A stretch of DNA of 64,000 bases from Azospirillum humicireducens (GCF_001639105.2 NZ_CP015285.1:2224501-2288500); one strand, 5' to 3'. Counted from the stretch's first letter, positions 12,639 to 22,939 are shown. The notes: generated from the sequence alone by a model not told the origin. Made by a program: numbers and translations.

Positions 12639-13600
12639 CCGACCCTGTTCCCGGCACGCCAAGTTTGGGTTTTTCCGCCAAGCCGGACGTCCAGGACGTG
12701 CTCGCCCACTGGCGGCGCTGGATGGAAAGCGAAAAGGCGGTCTCCCGCCACACCCTGTCGGCCTACACCGCCGATGTGGGCGAGTTCCTGCGCTTCCTCA
12801 CCGAATTCCGCGGCGGCTCCCCGCCCTCGCTCAACGATCTGGGCGACCTGAAGGCGGCGGATTTCCGCGCCTGGATGTCCAGGCTGGCGATGGACGGGCT
12901 GGTCGGGGCCAGCCGGGCGCGCAAGCTGGCGGCGGTGCGCAACCTGTTCCGCTGGCTGGACCGCAGCGGTCGGCTGCACAACCCCGCCGTCGCAACGCTG
13001 GCGACCCCGAAGGTCAAGCGCCCCGCCCCGCGCCCGCTGACCGTGATCGACGCCGACCGCCTGCTGGAGGAGGCCGAACGCGACCGCGAGGAGCCCTGGA
13101 TCGGCAAGCGCGACCGTGCCCTGTTCACCCTGCTCTACGGCTGCGGTCTGCGCATCTCCGAAGCCCTGGGACTGGCGCGCAAGGACGCGCCGCTGGGCGA
13201 CACGCTGCGCGTCACCGGCAAGGGCCGCAAGGACCGCATGATCCCGGTTCTGCCGGCGGTGACGGAGGCCGTGCGCGCCTATCTCGACAGTTGCCCCTTC
13301 ACCCTGGTCCCCGACGGCCCGCTGTTCGTCGGCACCCGCGGCGGCCGGCTGAATGCCAGCGTCGCCCAACACCAAATGCAGAAGCTGCGTACCCTGATGG
13401 GGATGCCCGACAGCGCCACCCCGCACGCCCTGCGGCATAGTTTCGCAACCCACCTGTTGGCGGATGGCGGCGACCTGCGCGCCATCCAGGACCTGCTCGG
13501 CCACGCGTCGCTGTCCACGACCCAGCGTTATACGGATGTGGAGAACGAGCAGTTGATGAACGTCTACCGCAACGCCCATCCACGGGCGCGCAAGGGCTGA
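12635..13600 (+). CDS. xerC: Tyrosine recombinase XerC
   Basis: A 321-residue site-specific recombinase that resolves chromosome dimers at dif with XerD. The N-terminal SAM-like core-binding domain spans about 20-110. The catalytic domain has all active residues: Arg173 (GCGLRISEAL), Lys196 (TGKGRKDR), His264-x-x-Arg267, His290 (LLGHASLSTTQ) and nucleophile Tyr299. The start is GTG at 12635, overlapping the DUF484 stop by four bases. No integron or phage context is visible, so this is the housekeeping enzyme. Distinction from XerD rests on the DUF484 neighbour. Confidence 0.93.
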   Translation: MTDPVPGTPSLGFSAKPDVQDVLAHWRRWMESEKAVSRHTLSAYTADVGEFLRFLTEFRGGSPPSLNDLGDLKAADFRAWMSRLAMDGLVGASRARKLAAVRNLFRWLDRSGRLHNPAVATLATPKVKRPAPRPLTVIDADRLLEEAERDREEPWIGKRDRALFTLLYGCGLRISEALGLARKDAPLGDTLRVTGKGRKDRMIPVLPAVTEAVRAYLDSCPFTLVPDGPLFVGTRGGRLNASVAQHQMQKLRTLMGMPDSATPHALRHSFATHLLADGGDLRAIQDLLGHASLSTTQRYTDVENEQLMNVYRNAHPRARKG

Positions 13601-13914
13601 CCGCTCTCGGGCTCTCCAACCCCTTGCACATAATTAGGTATTCAGATCATCGCCCTTTGCGCCGCCGCCCGCTCCCTTCCGGTTGGGCTGCCTCAACGAT
13701 CCGATAAAGAAGCTCCATAGGACCGTCAGATTACGATTACCCATATTCTCAACAATCATCGAACCGCTCAAAAACAATCCCGAGCAATCCACTAAGATAA
13801 TACTTAGGTATCACTGGAGCGCGTACACCCCCTAATTTCCCGTTAAACCATCGTTAATTTTAGAGTTCGAAAGTCTTTCCCAGAAATCCGGTGAAAGACT
13901 CGGGGGGAACTCCT
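13601..13914. other. AT-rich regulatory region before the chemoreceptor gene
   Basis: These 314 bases are clearly richer in A and T than the surroundings and contain no gene. They hold a dyad CTAAG-N6-CTTAG (13792-13807), two copies of TTAGGTAT, and a CtrA-type box (13843-13857) 58 bases before the chemoreceptor ATG. There is no obvious xerC terminator with a T-run. Confidence 0.7.
13843..13857 (+). promoter_or_regulatory. CtrA-type binding box before chemoreceptor gene
   Basis: TTAA-N7-TTAA, an exact match to the two half-sites and spacing, 58 bases upstream of the ATG at 13915. Motility and chemotaxis genes are known CtrA targets in several Rhodospirillales, so a functional site is plausible. 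In an AT-rich region chance matches are somewhat more likely. Confidence 0.55.
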
Positions 13915-16095
13915 ATGCAAACAAAATCCATCCAATCGAAAATAGCCTTGCTGGCGGGCATGTGTCTGGCGGGCACCGTCGCCGTGCTCGTCGGCTTCGG
14001 CATCGTATCGACACGCTCAAACGACGAGTTCGTGACCGATAACGTCGAACGGATCCTCGAGAGCAAAACAACGGAGTCCCTGCAAAATCTTGCCGCCACC
14101 CAAGCCGGCCTGCTGCGGTCGGAGTTCGACAGCGCCCTCAACGCGGCCCGCACCATGGCCGGCAGCTTTGCCAGCCTCGCCGACGACGCCTCTCCCGGCC
14201 ACATCCTGCCGGAGCGGCGGCGCGAGGTGCTCAACGGCGTGCTTCTGTCGGTCCTCAAGCAGAACCCGCTGTTCAACGGCACCTATTCGGCATGGGAGCC
14301 CAACGCTCTCGATGGCCGGGACGAGGAGTTCCGCAACCGCCGCGAAACCGGAACCGACGGTACCGGCCGCTTCATCCCCTACTGGAATCGCGACCAGAAC
14401 GGCCGCATCGCCATGCAGCCCCTGGTCGAATACGACAGCCGCGACCGCCATCCCAATGGCGTCATGAAGGGAGGCTGGTACATCGGCCCGCAGGAACATG
14501 GGCGTGAGAGCGTTCTCGATCCCCTGCCCTACATCGTGCAGGGCAAGCAGGTCTTCCTGGCGACCCTGTCGGTTCCGGTGGTGATCGGCGGCAAGTTCCG
14601 CGGCGTGGCCGGCGCCGACTTCAACCTCGATTTCGTCCAGCAGCTGTCGACCAAGGTCAGCGCCGCCGTGTTCGACGGCCGCAGCCAGGTGGTCATCGTC
14701 AGCAACATGGGCCTGATCGTCGCCCACAGCGCGCGCCCTGACCTGATCGGGCAGCCGATCTCCACCTTCGACACCTCCTGGCAGTCCGATCTGGCGAATG
14801 TCCAGGCCGGCAAGGCTCACGTCGATATCGAAGCCACCACCAACATGCTGCGCGCCTTCGCCCCCATCACACTGGGCAACACCGAGAAGCCGTGGGCCGT
14901 GCTGGTCCAGGTGCCGAAGGACCTCGTGCTGGCCCACAGCATGGCCCTGTCCGAGGCGCTGGGCGAGCGCGCCAATTCCAACATCCTGTGGCAGGTCGCC
15001 GTCGGTGCCCTGGTGGCTCTCTGCGCCGTCGCGGTGATGTGGGTGGTCGCCGGCGGCATCGCCCGGCCGATCCGCGCCAGCGTCGGCTTCGCCGAGGGCA
15101 TCGCGGCCGGCCGCTTCGACCAGACGCTCGACATCCGCCAATCCGACGAGGTCGGCGCCCTGGCCGACGCCCTGCGCAAGATGCTGGCCGACCTGAAGCG
15201 GATGATCGACCAGCGGGCGGAGGATCAGGCCAAGGCCGACGCCGAGCGCCGCACCGCCATGCTGCAACTGGCCGACACTCTGGAAGCCCAGGTGATGAAT
15301 GTGGTGGACGGCGTCGACCGCGCCGCCCAGTCGATGACCGGCACCGCCCAGTCGATGACCGCCACCGCGACCCAGACCAGCCAGCAGGCCGGCGTGGTCG
15401 CCAGCGCCTCCCAGGACGCCAGCAGCAACGTGCAGACCGTCGCCAGCGCCACGGAGGAGCTGTCGGCCTCGATCCAGGAAATCGGCGAGCGCGTCAACCG
15501 CTCCGCCCAGATCGCCCGCGAGGCGGTGGAGGCGGCCCAGCAGGCCAACGGACAGGTGCTGAGCCTGACCGAGGCGGCGGAGAAGATCGGCACCGTGGTG
15601 CAGCTGATCCAGGACATCGCCAGCCAGACCAACCTGCTGGCGCTGAACGCCACCATCGAGGCTGCCCGCGCCGGCGAGGCCGGCAAGGGCTTCGCCGTGG
15701 TGGCGCAGGAGGTGAAGAGCCTGGCGAGCCAGACCGCCAAGGCGACGGAGGACATCGCCGGACATGTCAGCGGCATGCAGCGCGTGACCAATGAGACCGC
15801 CAACGCCATCAAGGGCATCGGCGGCATCATCGCCCAGATCGACGAGATCTCCACCGCCATCGCCGCCGCGGTGGAGGAACAAGGCTCCGCCACCGCCGAG
15901 ATCGCCCGCAACGTCCAGCAGGCCGCCAGCGGCACCCAGGAGGTGACGAAGACCATCGCCGATGTCCGCAGCGCCGCCGTCGAGGCCGGCCATTCCGCCG
16001 AGAATGTCCTGTCGGTCTCCGGCCAGCTCGCCGGCGACGCCGGCCGCCTGCGCAGCGCGGTGAACGGCTTCCTGTCGACCATCCGCGCGGCCTGA
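13915..16095 (+). CDS. Methyl-accepting chemotaxis protein with periplasmic Cache sensor
   Basis: A 726-residue transmembrane chemoreceptor. Order: membrane segment 1 (about 13-33), a long periplasmic domain with double-Cache features (including [18 protein letters not shown] and [20 protein letters not shown]; about 40-360), membrane segment 2 (about 372-392), HAMP (about 393-445), and a signalling domain with the invariant hairpin tip [20 protein letters not shown]. It relays ligand binding to CheA/CheW. No che genes are adjacent. The ATG at 13915 has GGGGGGAA upstream and is preferred over a start 24 bases earlier. The ligand is unknown; this Cache type often binds amino acids or other small metabolites. 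Confidence 0.95.
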   Translation: MQTKSIQSKIALLAGMCLAGTVAVLVGFGIVSTRSNDEFVTDNVERILESKTTESLQNLAATQAGLLRSEFDSALNAARTMAGSFASLADDASPGHILPERRREVLNGVLLSVLKQNPLFNGTYSAWEPNALDGRDEEFRNRRETGTDGTGRFIPYWNRDQNGRIAMQPLVEYDSRDRHPNGVMKGGWYIGPQEHGRESVLDPLPYIVQGKQVFLATLSVPVVIGGKFRGVAGADFNLDFVQQLSTKVSAAVFDGRSQVVIVSNMGLIVAHSARPDLIGQPISTFDTSWQSDLANVQAGKAHVDIEATTNMLRAFAPITLGNTEKPWAVLVQVPKDLVLAHSMALSEALGERANSNILWQVAVGALVALCAVAVMWVVAGGIARPIRASVGFAEGIAAGRFDQTLDIRQSDEVGALADALRKMLADLKRMIDQRAEDQAKADAERRTAMLQLADTLEAQVMNVVDGVDRAAQSMTGTAQSMTATATQTSQQAGVVASASQDASSNVQTVASATEELSASIQEIGERVNRSAQIAREAVEAAQQANGQVLSLTEAAEKIGTVVQLIQDIASQTNLLALNATIEAARAGEAGKGFAVVAQEVKSLASQTAKATEDIAGHVSGMQRVTNETANAIKGIGGIIAQIDEISTAIAAAVEEQGSATAEIARNVQQAASGTQEVTKTIADVRSAAVEAGHSAENVLSVSGQLAGDAGRLRSAVNGFLSTIRAA

Positions 16096-16120
16096 CGGCC
16101 GGAGCGGAACCCACAACGAA

Positions 16121-16154
16121 AAAGGCTCCCCCGCCTAACGGCGGGGGAGCCTTT
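16121..16154. terminator. Terminator between chemoreceptor and lpdA
   Basis: Perfect 15-base arms (16121-16135 and 16140-16154) with a TAAC loop form a GC-rich stem flanked by A and T runs. It can serve the chemoreceptor gene and the convergent lpdA. Confidence 0.9.
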
Positions 16155-16198
16155 CGTCGTTACGGACCTCGCGGTCTGCAGATCGGATGTGAAGAGGA

Positions 16199-17596
16199 TC
16201 AGATATGCAGCGGACGCCCGTCCACCGCCAACGCCGCTTCCTTGACCGCTTCCGACAAAGTCGGGTGGGCGTGGCAGGTGCGGGCGACGTCTTCGGCGGA
16301 CGCGCTGAACTCCATGGCCAGCACCAGTTCGCCGATCATCTCCGACACGTTCGGGCCGATCATGTGGACGCCCAGCACCTGGTCGGTGGAGGCATCCGAC
16401 AGGATCTTCACGAAACCGTCGGTGTTGCCGCCGGCACGGGCGCGGCCGTTGGCGGTGAAGGGGAACTTGCCGGTCTTGTAGGCGACGCCCGCGGCCTTCA
16501 GCTGCTCCTCGGTCTTGCCGACGGCGGCGACTTCCGGCCAGGTGTAGACGACGCCGGGAACCAGGTCGTGGTTGACGTGGCTCTTCTGGCCGGCCAGCTG
16601 CTCGGCCAGCGCCACACCCTCTTCCTCGGCCTTGTGGGCCAGCATCGGGCCTTCCACCACGTCGCCGATGGCGTAGATGCCCGGCACGTTGGTTTGGAAA
16701 TGATGGTCGATCTTGACGCGCCCGCGGTCCAGCTCGACGCCCACCGCCTCCAGCCCGAGGCCCTCGGTGTAGGGACGGCGGCCGATGGCGACCAGGACGG
16801 TGTCGGCCTCGATGGTCTGCGCCGCGCCGCCGGCGGCGGGCTCGACCGTCAGGGCCACGCCGGTTTCGGTCATCGACGCGCCGGTCACCTTGGTGCTCAG
16901 CTTGAAGTCCATGCCCTGCTTGGCGAAAATGCGCTGGGCCTGCTTGGACAGCTCGTTGTCCATGGTCGGCAGCACGCGGTCGAGATACTCGACCACCGTC
17001 ACCTTGGCGCCCAGCCGGCCCCAGACGGAGCCCAGCTCCAGCCCGATCACGCCGCCGCCGATGACGACCAGATGCTTCGGCACCTCCGGCAGCGACAGGG
17101 CGCCGGTGGAGGACACCACGCGCTTCTCGTCGATGGCGATGCCCGGCAGCGGGGTCACGTCCGAACCGGTGGCGATGACGATCGCCTTCGACGCGGTGAT
17201 GGTGCCGACGCCATCGACCTCGACGGTGTTCGGGGCGGAGATCTTGCCCGCACCCTTCAGCCAGGTGACCTTGTTCTTCTTGAACAGGAACTCGATGCCG
17301 CCGACATTGTCCTTAACGACCTTGTCCTTGTGGGCCAGCATGCCCGGCAGGTCCAGCTCGACGCCGCCGACCTTGATGCCGAACTTGGCGAGGCCGTGGG
17401 CCGCTTCCTCGAACTTCTCCGACGCCGCCAGCAGAGCCTTGGACGGGATGCAGCCGACATTCAGGCAGGTGCCGCCCAGCGTCCCGCGCTTCTCCACGCA
17501 GGCGACCTTGAAGCCGAGCTGCGCCGCGCGGATCGCGCAGACATACCCGCCGGGACCGCCGCCGATCACAACGACGTCAAAAGTGCTTTCAGCCAT
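16199..17596 (-). CDS. lpdA: Dihydrolipoyl dehydrogenase
   Basis: A 465-residue FAD flavoprotein, the E3 component of 2-oxoacid dehydrogenase complexes, which reoxidises lipoamide with NAD+. It has the FAD fingerprint [12 protein letters not shown], the redox pair Cys44/Cys49 in [13 protein letters not shown], the NAD-binding [10 protein letters not shown], and the C-terminal HAHPTLSEA with the catalytic His. The ATG at 17596 follows AAGGA; an in-frame codon at 17617 is less likely. No E1 or E2 genes are next to it, so which complex it serves cannot be read from the neighbours. Confidence 0.96.
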   Translation of the reverse strand: MAESTFDVVVIGGGPGGYVCAIRAAQLGFKVACVEKRGTLGGTCLNVGCIPSKALLAASEKFEEAAHGLAKFGIKVGGVELDLPGMLAHKDKVVKDNVGGIEFLFKKNKVTWLKGAGKISAPNTVEVDGVGTITASKAIVIATGSDVTPLPGIAIDEKRVVSSTGALSLPEVPKHLVVIGGGVIGLELGSVWGRLGAKVTVVEYLDRVLPTMDNELSKQAQRIFAKQGMDFKLSTKVTGASMTETGVALTVEPAAGGAAQTIEADTVLVAIGRRPYTEGLGLEAVGVELDRGRVKIDHHFQTNVPGIYAIGDVVEGPMLAHKAEEEGVALAEQLAGQKSHVNHDLVPGVVYTWPEVAAVGKTEEQLKAAGVAYKTGKFPFTANGRARAGGNTDGFVKILSDASTDQVLGVHMIGPNVSEMIGELVLAMEFSASAEDVARTCHAHPTLSEAVKEAALAVDGRPLHI

Positions 17597-17860
17597 GAGA
17601 GGCTTTCCTTTCGCCATTCTTGCTCGTTGCCAAAAGCCGTCCCATCCAGCGGGGAGGGCACGCGGGATCTTCCGCGGGGCGATTTATGCCCGCGCTCACG
17701 CCCGGTGGCAACGGGACACTTCGTCTCTGCGGATTCGGACGATGCGCAGGCGAAGGGCACCCCTTTTGCGCAAGCCCCCTCCACTTTCGATTCCGGAAAC
17801 CTTTACGGCCCCGCTTGCGTTCCACTCGGCATCACAACGCCACCGCAACGGAGACCGACC

Positions 17861-18019
17861 ATGACCACCGTCAAGAAGTTCGCCCTGTTCGCCATCCTCG
17901 GCGCGCTGCTGGGCACCACGCTCGCCGCCTGCAACACCGTCGAGGGCGCCGGTCAGGACGTACAGGCCGGCGGCCGCGCCATCGAGCGTGGCGCCGACAA
18001 CGTCCAGAAGAAGATGTGA
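17861..18019 (+). CDS. ecnB: Entericidin-like small lipoprotein
   Basis: A 52-residue protein with a lipoprotein signal peptide: basic start, hydrophobic core, lipobox LAAC with the acylated Cys at about 24. The mature part, NTVEGAGQDVQAGGRAIERG followed by ADNVQKKM, matches the entericidin EcnA/EcnB family, whose members act as antidote and toxin lipoproteins in enteric bacteria and are widespread single genes in alphaproteobacteria. Function here is not established. GGAG lies 8-11 bases upstream of the ATG. A 19-base inverted repeat follows downstream (around 18070-18125). Confidence 0.85.
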   Translation: MTTVKKFALFAILGALLGTTLAACNTVEGAGQDVQAGGRAIERGADNVQKKM

Positions 18020-18068
18020 ATCCGCAGCCCGGCCGGTCTTGGAAAACCATCACTCCCAGGCCGACGAC

Positions 18069-18125
18069 AATACAGCCCGGAAGCCGCATGCGGTTCGAAC
18101 AGAACGCATGCGGCTTCCGGGCTGT
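18069..18125. terminator. Inverted repeat after entericidin gene
   Basis: The sequence ACAGCCCGGAAGCCGCATG (18071-18089) is repeated in inverted orientation as CATGCGGCTTCCGGGCTGT (18106-18124). The 19-base perfect arms are separated by 16 bases and lie 50 bases after the stop. A short TTT follows, so it may act as terminator or RNA stabiliser for the entericidin gene. Confidence 0.65.
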
Positions 18126-18178
18126 TTCAACGATCGGATTCGCGGCTCAGATCGATTTCCGAATTTGCGCGACCGGAC

Positions 18179-18547
18179 TCAGCGGCTCCTGGCTTTACGT
18201 GCCGCATAGCGGGCGTCGCGGGCGGCTTTCGCCTCCGCTGCCATTGCCACCTGGCGCTTGGCCTGTTCGGCCAATTCCTGAACCGCCAGCGCCTCGCGGG
18301 CGGCCAGTTCGGCCTGTTCGGCCTGCAACACCTCCTGTTCGGCGGCCTTGCGGGCTGCGCGCGCCGCATTGCGTTCGGCCTCGCGGGCCTCACGGGCGAC
18401 GCGGACGGCCCGCCGTGCCTCTTCGCGCTCGGCGAAAACCGGATCGTTCACACCGGGTTGCGCCTTGAATTTTTCCAGAAGCGCCTTTTTCGCGCCGGCC
18501 GCCGCACTCAGGCGCTCCGAAAGCCCAGCATTCTTGAAGCCGTTCAT
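18179..18547 (-). CDS. DUF6481 family protein
   Basis: A 122-residue protein starting MNGFKN, then a segment GLSERLSAAAGAKKALLEKF that is recognisable from DUF6481 proteins. The rest is almost pure charged helix rich in Ala, Arg, Glu and Lys, probably coiled coil. Function is unknown. It lies downstream of the cold-shock gene on the same strand, a neighbour pairing I recall from other alphaproteobacteria. In-frame ATGs at 18553 and 18598 would extend it; MNGFKN fits the family start best. A terminator after cspA suggests partly separate expression. Confidence 0.7.
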   Translation of the reverse strand: MNGFKNAGLSERLSAAAGAKKALLEKFKAQPGVNDPVFAEREEARRAVRVAREAREAERNAARAARKAAEQEVLQAEQAELAAREALAVQELAEQAKRQVAMAAEAKAARDARYAARKARSR

Positions 18548-18688
18548 ATCCATCCATTTCGTGAATTCGGTCGTGCCCGCAGGCAGGCCATCAAGCAAGT
18601 CCTGAATCGGGCAGTGCCACCGAAGGCGGCGAAGCGGCGCCAGGGACAGGCGAACCCGGCTGCGGCGCTCCCGATTTCCGGTACGAAA

Positions 18689-18710
18689 AAGGGCGGCCTG
18701 AGCCGCCCTT
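18689..18710 (-). terminator. Terminator of the cold-shock gene
   Basis: Nine-base arms (18689-18697 and 18702-18710, AAGGGCGGC type) with a four-base loop are followed on the minus strand by a run of T. It lies 20 bases after the cspA stop codon. Confidence 0.85.
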
Positions 18711-18730
18711 CCTCTTCGAACCCGTTGCGC

Positions 18731-18940
18731 TCAGAGCGCGCGCAGGTTCTCGGCCGCAACCTTGCCACGGCGCGGATCGCGAATTGCATCGAAGGACAGC
18801 TTCTGGCCTTCACCGAGGTTGGCGATCCCGGCGCGCTCGACCGCGGAGATGTGGACGAACACGTCGGCCGTGCCGTCTTCCGGCTGAATGAAGCCAAAGC
18901 CCTTGGTCGAATTGAAAAACTTGACGGTACCGATAGCCAT
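18731..18940 (-). CDS. cspA: Cold-shock domain protein
   Basis: A 69-residue single cold-shock domain with both RNA-binding motifs, KGFGFI (RNP1) and VFVHI (RNP2). It binds single-stranded RNA/DNA as an RNA chaperone. The ATG at 18940 is preceded by GGAAGGGAA. The nearly 200 bases upstream could hold a long leader as in other csp genes, but I cannot show a thermosensor. Several csp paralogues usually exist per genome, so the symbol is generic. Confidence 0.95.
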   Translation of the reverse strand: MAIGTVKFFNSTKGFGFIQPEDGTADVFVHISAVERAGIANLGEGQKLSFDAIRDPRRGKVAAENLRAL

Positions 18941-19137
18941 GGGTCAGTTCCCTTCCTGGCGTTGCGCTGCGCGAGGGTGCGCAGGCGCATCAATTCACTT
19001 CGGGAAAGAGACCCAGATCCGTGTGACGGATCAGAATGACAAAGCCCAGAGCAACGTCGACCGCCCACAGATGGGGAACGCATCGGCAGCTTACAAGTGA
19101 CAATCGATACCCCCCGGCGGCGGCCGGCAGGGTTGCC

Positions 19138-20583
19138 TCAACTCTTCATGCGCTTGATGGTGTTGGTCGTGCTCTGTCCCTGGACAAGCTCGGCCAGCAC
19201 GACTTTGCCACCGTAGCTCTGCACGAAATCCGCTCCGACCACCGTGGCGATGGTATAGTCGGCGCCCTTGACCAGAACGTCCGGGCGCAGCGCGCGGATC
19301 AGTGTTTCCGGCGTGTCCTCGCCGAAGACCACCACCAGATCGACGCAGCCGAGCGACGCCAGCACCGTGGCGCGCGCCGTCTCGTTCTGCACCGGCCGGC
19401 TTTCGCCCTTCAGCCGCTTCACCGAGTCGTCGCTGTTCAGCCCGACCACCAGCACGTCGCAGGCCGCCCGCGCCTGTTTCAGCAGCGAGATGTGGCCGGG
19501 GTGCAGCAGGTCGAAGCAGCCATTGGTGAAGCCCACCCGCTTGCCGCGCAGCCGCCAGCGCTCGGCCCGCTCCGCCGCGGTGTCGCGGTTCGCCACCTTC
19601 TCCTCGCCATGGCGCCACTCCTGTTCATGCAGGCCGGCCAGCAGTTCGGCGGAGCGGACGACCGCAGTGCCGACCTTGCCCACCACGATGCCGGCCGCCA
19701 GATTGGCCAGCCGGGCCGAATCGACCAGATCGATCCCGACCGACAGCGCGGCGGTCAGCGTCGCCACCACCGTGTCGCCGGCGCCCGACACGTCGAACAC
19801 CTCGCGCGCCTCGGCCGGCAGATGCACGGCGTCCGCGGCCGTCACCACCGACATGCCCTGCTCGCTGCGGGTGGCGACGACGGCGCCGATGCCGCAGGTG
19901 GCGATCAGGTGGCGGGCGGCGGCGATCACCTCCTCGTCCGTCCGCGCCGGCAGGCCGGTGGCCTCCATCAGCTCCTTGCGGTTGGGCGTCACGATGTCGG
20001 CGCCCCGATAGCGGCGGTAGTCGCGGCCCTTCGGATCGACCACCACCGTGCGTCCGGCCTGCCTTGCGGCGGCGATCACCGCCATCACCAGATCGTCGGT
20101 CAGCACACCCTTGCCGTAATCGGACAGGATGACAGCCTGCACGCCGGTCAGCTCGCGACGCACCTGCGCCAGAACCTCGTCCGCCACCGCTATGGCGGCT
20201 ACAGTTTCCCGATCCGCACGAAGCAGTTGCTGTTGTCCGGCGATGAAACGGGTCTTCGCGGTGGTTTGCCGGCCAGGCTCCACCACCACCGTATCGTCTC
20301 CGATCTGTTCGCTGTTGAGGATTCCCCGCAACTGGTTGCCGACCGCATCGTCGCCAACCACCGAGATGAAGCGGCATTTGGAATCCAGCGCCACGAGATT
20401 GGCGGCAACATTTCCCGCCCCGCCGAGCTTCAACAACTCATGCTGGATGCGCAGGACCGGGATCGGCGCCTCCGGCGACACCCGGTCCACCGAACCATAG
20501 ACGAAACGGTCAAGCATCACGTCGCCAAGACACAAAACGTTGGCGCGCGAAAGGGTGTCGATATGACGGGCAAGGTCGCTCAT
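19138..20583 (-). CDS. hldE: Bifunctional heptose 7-phosphate kinase / heptose 1-phosphate adenylyltransferase
   Basis: A 481-residue fusion that makes ADP-heptose for the lipopolysaccharide inner core. The N-terminal ribokinase-like kinase (about 1-320) shows [10 protein letters not shown] and [11 protein letters not shown] with the catalytic Asp. The C-terminal cytidylyltransferase-like domain (about 345-481) shows the nucleotide-binding [12 protein letters not shown] and ends with [11 protein letters not shown]. Length and domain order match E. coli HldE (formerly RfaE). Other hld/gmh genes are not in the window. Confidence 0.96.
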   Translation of the reverse strand: MSDLARHIDTLSRANVLCLGDVMLDRFVYGSVDRVSPEAPIPVLRIQHELLKLGGAGNVAANLVALDSKCRFISVVGDDAVGNQLRGILNSEQIGDDTVVVEPGRQTTAKTRFIAGQQQLLRADRETVAAIAVADEVLAQVRRELTGVQAVILSDYGKGVLTDDLVMAVIAAARQAGRTVVVDPKGRDYRRYRGADIVTPNRKELMEATGLPARTDEEVIAAARHLIATCGIGAVVATRSEQGMSVVTAADAVHLPAEAREVFDVSGAGDTVVATLTAALSVGIDLVDSARLANLAAGIVVGKVGTAVVRSAELLAGLHEQEWRHGEEKVANRDTAAERAERWRLRGKRVGFTNGCFDLLHPGHISLLKQARAACDVLVVGLNSDDSVKRLKGESRPVQNETARATVLASLGCVDLVVVFGEDTPETLIRALRPDVLVKGADYTIATVVGADFVQSYGGKVVLAELVQGQSTTNTIKRMKS

Positions 20584-20669
20584 GACGCCTGTCTTACCAA
20601 CGCCAAAGCGGTAACGCCAGTGGACAAAGTTGGCATGCGGGCCTTGGGCGGGACTCCGACAGTGACGGG

Positions 20670-21002
20670 TCAGGAAAAAGCCGGGACATCGCGGCGCAGA
20701 TCGCCGGTCCCGCGGGAGAAGATCAGGGTGATCATCCCCTTCAGCTCCGCCGCAGTCCCGCTATCCGCCGCCATGCCATCCACAGACGCCGGCTCGACCG
20801 CCAGTCCGGCGGCGGCCAGCCCGCGCTCGAAGGCGGCGACCCGGTCGCCCGGCAACTCGAAGCGGACGGTCGCCATGGCGTCAGAGAACAGCGTGTGATC
20901 GACGATCCAGCCGCCGGCCGCCGCCAGCGCATCGGCGACCGCGGTCAAGGCCGCGTTGCGGTCGATGGCGACCACCGCCTCGTACTTCAGGAAGGCCCGC
21001 AT
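20670..21002 (-). CDS. Hypothetical protein, 110 residues
   Basis: Family not recognised. The ATG at 21002 gives [20 protein letters not shown] and follows GGTGGGA; a start 21 bases earlier is in frame but lacks a site. The composition suggests a small alpha/beta fold ([49 protein letters not shown]), with two similar beta-alpha halves possible. No signal peptide or membrane helix. It is divergent from the histidine kinase gene at 21162, with a 159-base shared regulatory gap. Confidence 0.7.
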   Translation of the reverse strand: MRAFLKYEAVVAIDRNAALTAVADALAAAGGWIVDHTLFSDAMATVRFELPGDRVAAFERGLAAAGLAVEPASVDGMAADSGTAAELKGMITLIFSRGTGDLRRDVPAFS

Positions 21003-21161
21003 TGTCGATTCCCACCGCTTCATCGTCCTGCGACATCCACGCCGCGGACGAAATCCTGGTGTACTAGAGAACGGCCATCACGCGAAAGCCCCGCTTACCC
21101 GCGCAGGCACAATCCGGCACACGCAATCCGGCACAAGCAAACCGACACAAGGCGAGCCACC

Positions 21162-22631
21162 ATGCCCCGTTCCACCGTCGCGTCCAGCCTGTCGGCCAAG
21201 CTGCTGCTGCTCACCATCCTGTTCGTGCTCCTGGCGGAGGTGCTGATCTACACCCCCTCCATCGCGCGGTTCCGCATGAGCTATCTGGAGGAGCGGCTGG
21301 CCGCCGCCCACATCGCGGCCCTGTCGGTGGAGGCCGCCCCGGACCTGATGGTGACGAAGGAGCTTCAGGCCAAGCTGCTGGCCTACACCGGCACCCATGT
21401 CATCGACCTGATCCAGCCGGGCGCGCGGATCTACATGCTGTCGCGGCCGATGCCGCCACGGGCCGATGCCGTGTACGACCTGCGCACGACCGGCATGGGG
21501 ATGCAGATCGTCGATGCCGGGCACGCCCTGCGCCTTGCCCTGGAAGGCGCCTTCGGCCCGCCGCGCAACCGGGTGATCCGGGTGATCGACCGCTCGCCCA
21601 ACGACCCCGCCCAGCGTGTCGAGGTGACGATGGACGAACGGCCGCTGATCGACGCGATGGTGGAGTTCTCCCGCCGCATCCTGGCGGTTTCGGTCGCCAT
21701 CTCGCTGATCGCGGCGATCCTGGTCTATCTCACGCTCCATGCCCTGCTGGTTCGGCCGATGCGGCGGCTGACCGCTGAGGTCGTCGCCTTCCGCCGCGAC
21801 CCCGACGGCGCCCCGCCGCTGGTGCCGGGGCGCCGCCGCGACGAGATCGGGGTGGCGGAGCGCGAGCTTGCCGCCATGCAGGACACGGTGCGCGCCGCCC
21901 TGCGCCAGCGCGAACGGCTGGCAACGCTGGGCACCGCGGTGGCGAAGATCAATCACGACCTGCGCGGCATCCTGTCCACCGCCTCCCTCCTGTCGGAACG
22001 GCTGACGGAGAGCGCCGACCCGGAGGTGCGGCGGGTGACGCCGCGGCTGGTCGCCTCGCTGGACCGGGCGGTGGAGCTGTGCGGCCAGACGCTGTCCTTC
22101 ACGCGCGACGGCGTCCTGCCGCTGTCCCCCGCGCCGGTCGACCTGCAGCGTGTGGCGGAGGAGGCCGGCGCGGAGGTGCTCGCCACCGTCCATCCCGACG
22201 GCGGACGGGTCGAGGCGGAGTGGATCAACGACATCCCCGCCGGCACGCTGGCGCCGGTGGATACGGCACAGATCGGCCGCGCGCTCGTCAATCTCGGCCG
22301 CAATGCGGTGCAGGCCGGCGCCGGCCGGGTGCGGATCGCGGCCCGGACGGAGCCGGCCGGCATGCTGACCCTGACGGTCGCCGACGATGGTCCGGGCCTT
22401 GCCCCGCGGGCGCGGGAAAATCTGTTCCAGCCCTTCGCCGGATCGGCACGGGCCGGCGGCATCGGCCTGGGCCTCGCCATCGCACGGGAGGTGCTGCGCG
22501 CCCATGGCGGGGAGTTGCGGCTGGTGCGCAGCGATGCCACCGGAACGGTCTTCGCGCTTGACATACCGCAAGGCAACACGGAAACCGATCCGGTAGATGC
22601 TGCACGGCACAAGTCGTTTGTGTCGCATTGA
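21162..22631 (+). CDS. Orphan membrane sensor histidine kinase
   Basis: A 489-residue kinase. Membrane segment 1 at about 12-30, a periplasmic sensor of about 140 residues with no recognised fold, membrane segment 2 at about 172-195, HAMP (about 197-250), then the kinase core. His265 in KINHDLRGILST is the phosphorylation site, with N box NLGRNAVQAG, G1 DDGPGL and G2 GGIGLGLAI. The H box is slightly unusual (NHDLRG instead of the common SHELRT). No response regulator gene is adjacent, so its partner is unknown. The ATG has only a weak upstream GCGAG. Confidence 0.92.
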   Translation: MPRSTVASSLSAKLLLLTILFVLLAEVLIYTPSIARFRMSYLEERLAAAHIAALSVEAAPDLMVTKELQAKLLAYTGTHVIDLIQPGARIYMLSRPMPPRADAVYDLRTTGMGMQIVDAGHALRLALEGAFGPPRNRVIRVIDRSPNDPAQRVEVTMDERPLIDAMVEFSRRILAVSVAISLIAAILVYLTLHALLVRPMRRLTAEVVAFRRDPDGAPPLVPGRRRDEIGVAERELAAMQDTVRAALRQRERLATLGTAVAKINHDLRGILSTASLLSERLTESADPEVRRVTPRLVASLDRAVELCGQTLSFTRDGVLPLSPAPVDLQRVAEEAGAEVLATVHPDGGRVEAEWINDIPAGTLAPVDTAQIGRALVNLGRNAVQAGAGRVRIAARTEPAGMLTLTVADDGPGLAPRARENLFQPFAGSARAGGIGLGLAIAREVLRAHGGELRLVRSDATGTVFALDIPQGNTETDPVDAARHKSFVSH

Positions 22632-22656
22632 TTCCGCGGGATCCATCCCGCAGAAT
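22631..22656 (+). terminator. Hairpin after histidine kinase gene
   Basis: An almost perfect 12-base inverted repeat (22631-22642 and 22645-22656) begins at the last base of the kinase stop codon. The loop is only two bases on paper and no T-run follows, so this is a possible rather than certain terminator. Confidence 0.45.
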
Positions 22657-22750
22657 CCCTTCAATGATGAAGCGTTCGCGGGAAGCCCGGCGGGGCGGGA
22701 GGCGGGCGCTTTCCCTCTGACAACGCCTTGTTCTGAAAGGACTTCGCGAC

Positions 22751-22939
22751 GTGAAAGCCTTCTCCTACTGGATCAACTCCATCCTCGCCGGCATCATGGC
22801 GTTCGTCGGTCTGCTTGCGTCCTCGCGCGCGGCGGACGATGCGTTCGCCATCGGTGGCCTGATCGTCTTCCTCGGCTGCGTGCTTTTCATCTTCGCGTCG
22901 ATCGGCCGTTACTTCGACCGCATGGGCTCCGCCCACTGA
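22751..22939 (+). CDS. Small two-helix membrane protein
   Basis: A 62-residue protein with two hydrophobic segments (about 6-26 and 32-50) joined by a short polar turn (SSRAADDA), ending in a cytosolic-looking GRYFDRMGSAH. The start is GTG at 22751, with AAAGGA about ten bases upstream. It lies alone between the kinase and the methyltransferase. Family and function are not recognised. Confidence 0.7.
   Translation: MKAFSYWINSILAGIMAFVGLLASSRAADDAFAIGGLIVFLGCVLFIFASIGRYFDRMGSAH

Noticed and set aside
14017-16116. Long minus-strand frame opposite the chemoreceptor
   Set aside because: Shadow frame with Gly/His/Leu bias; the plus-strand chemoreceptor is unambiguous.
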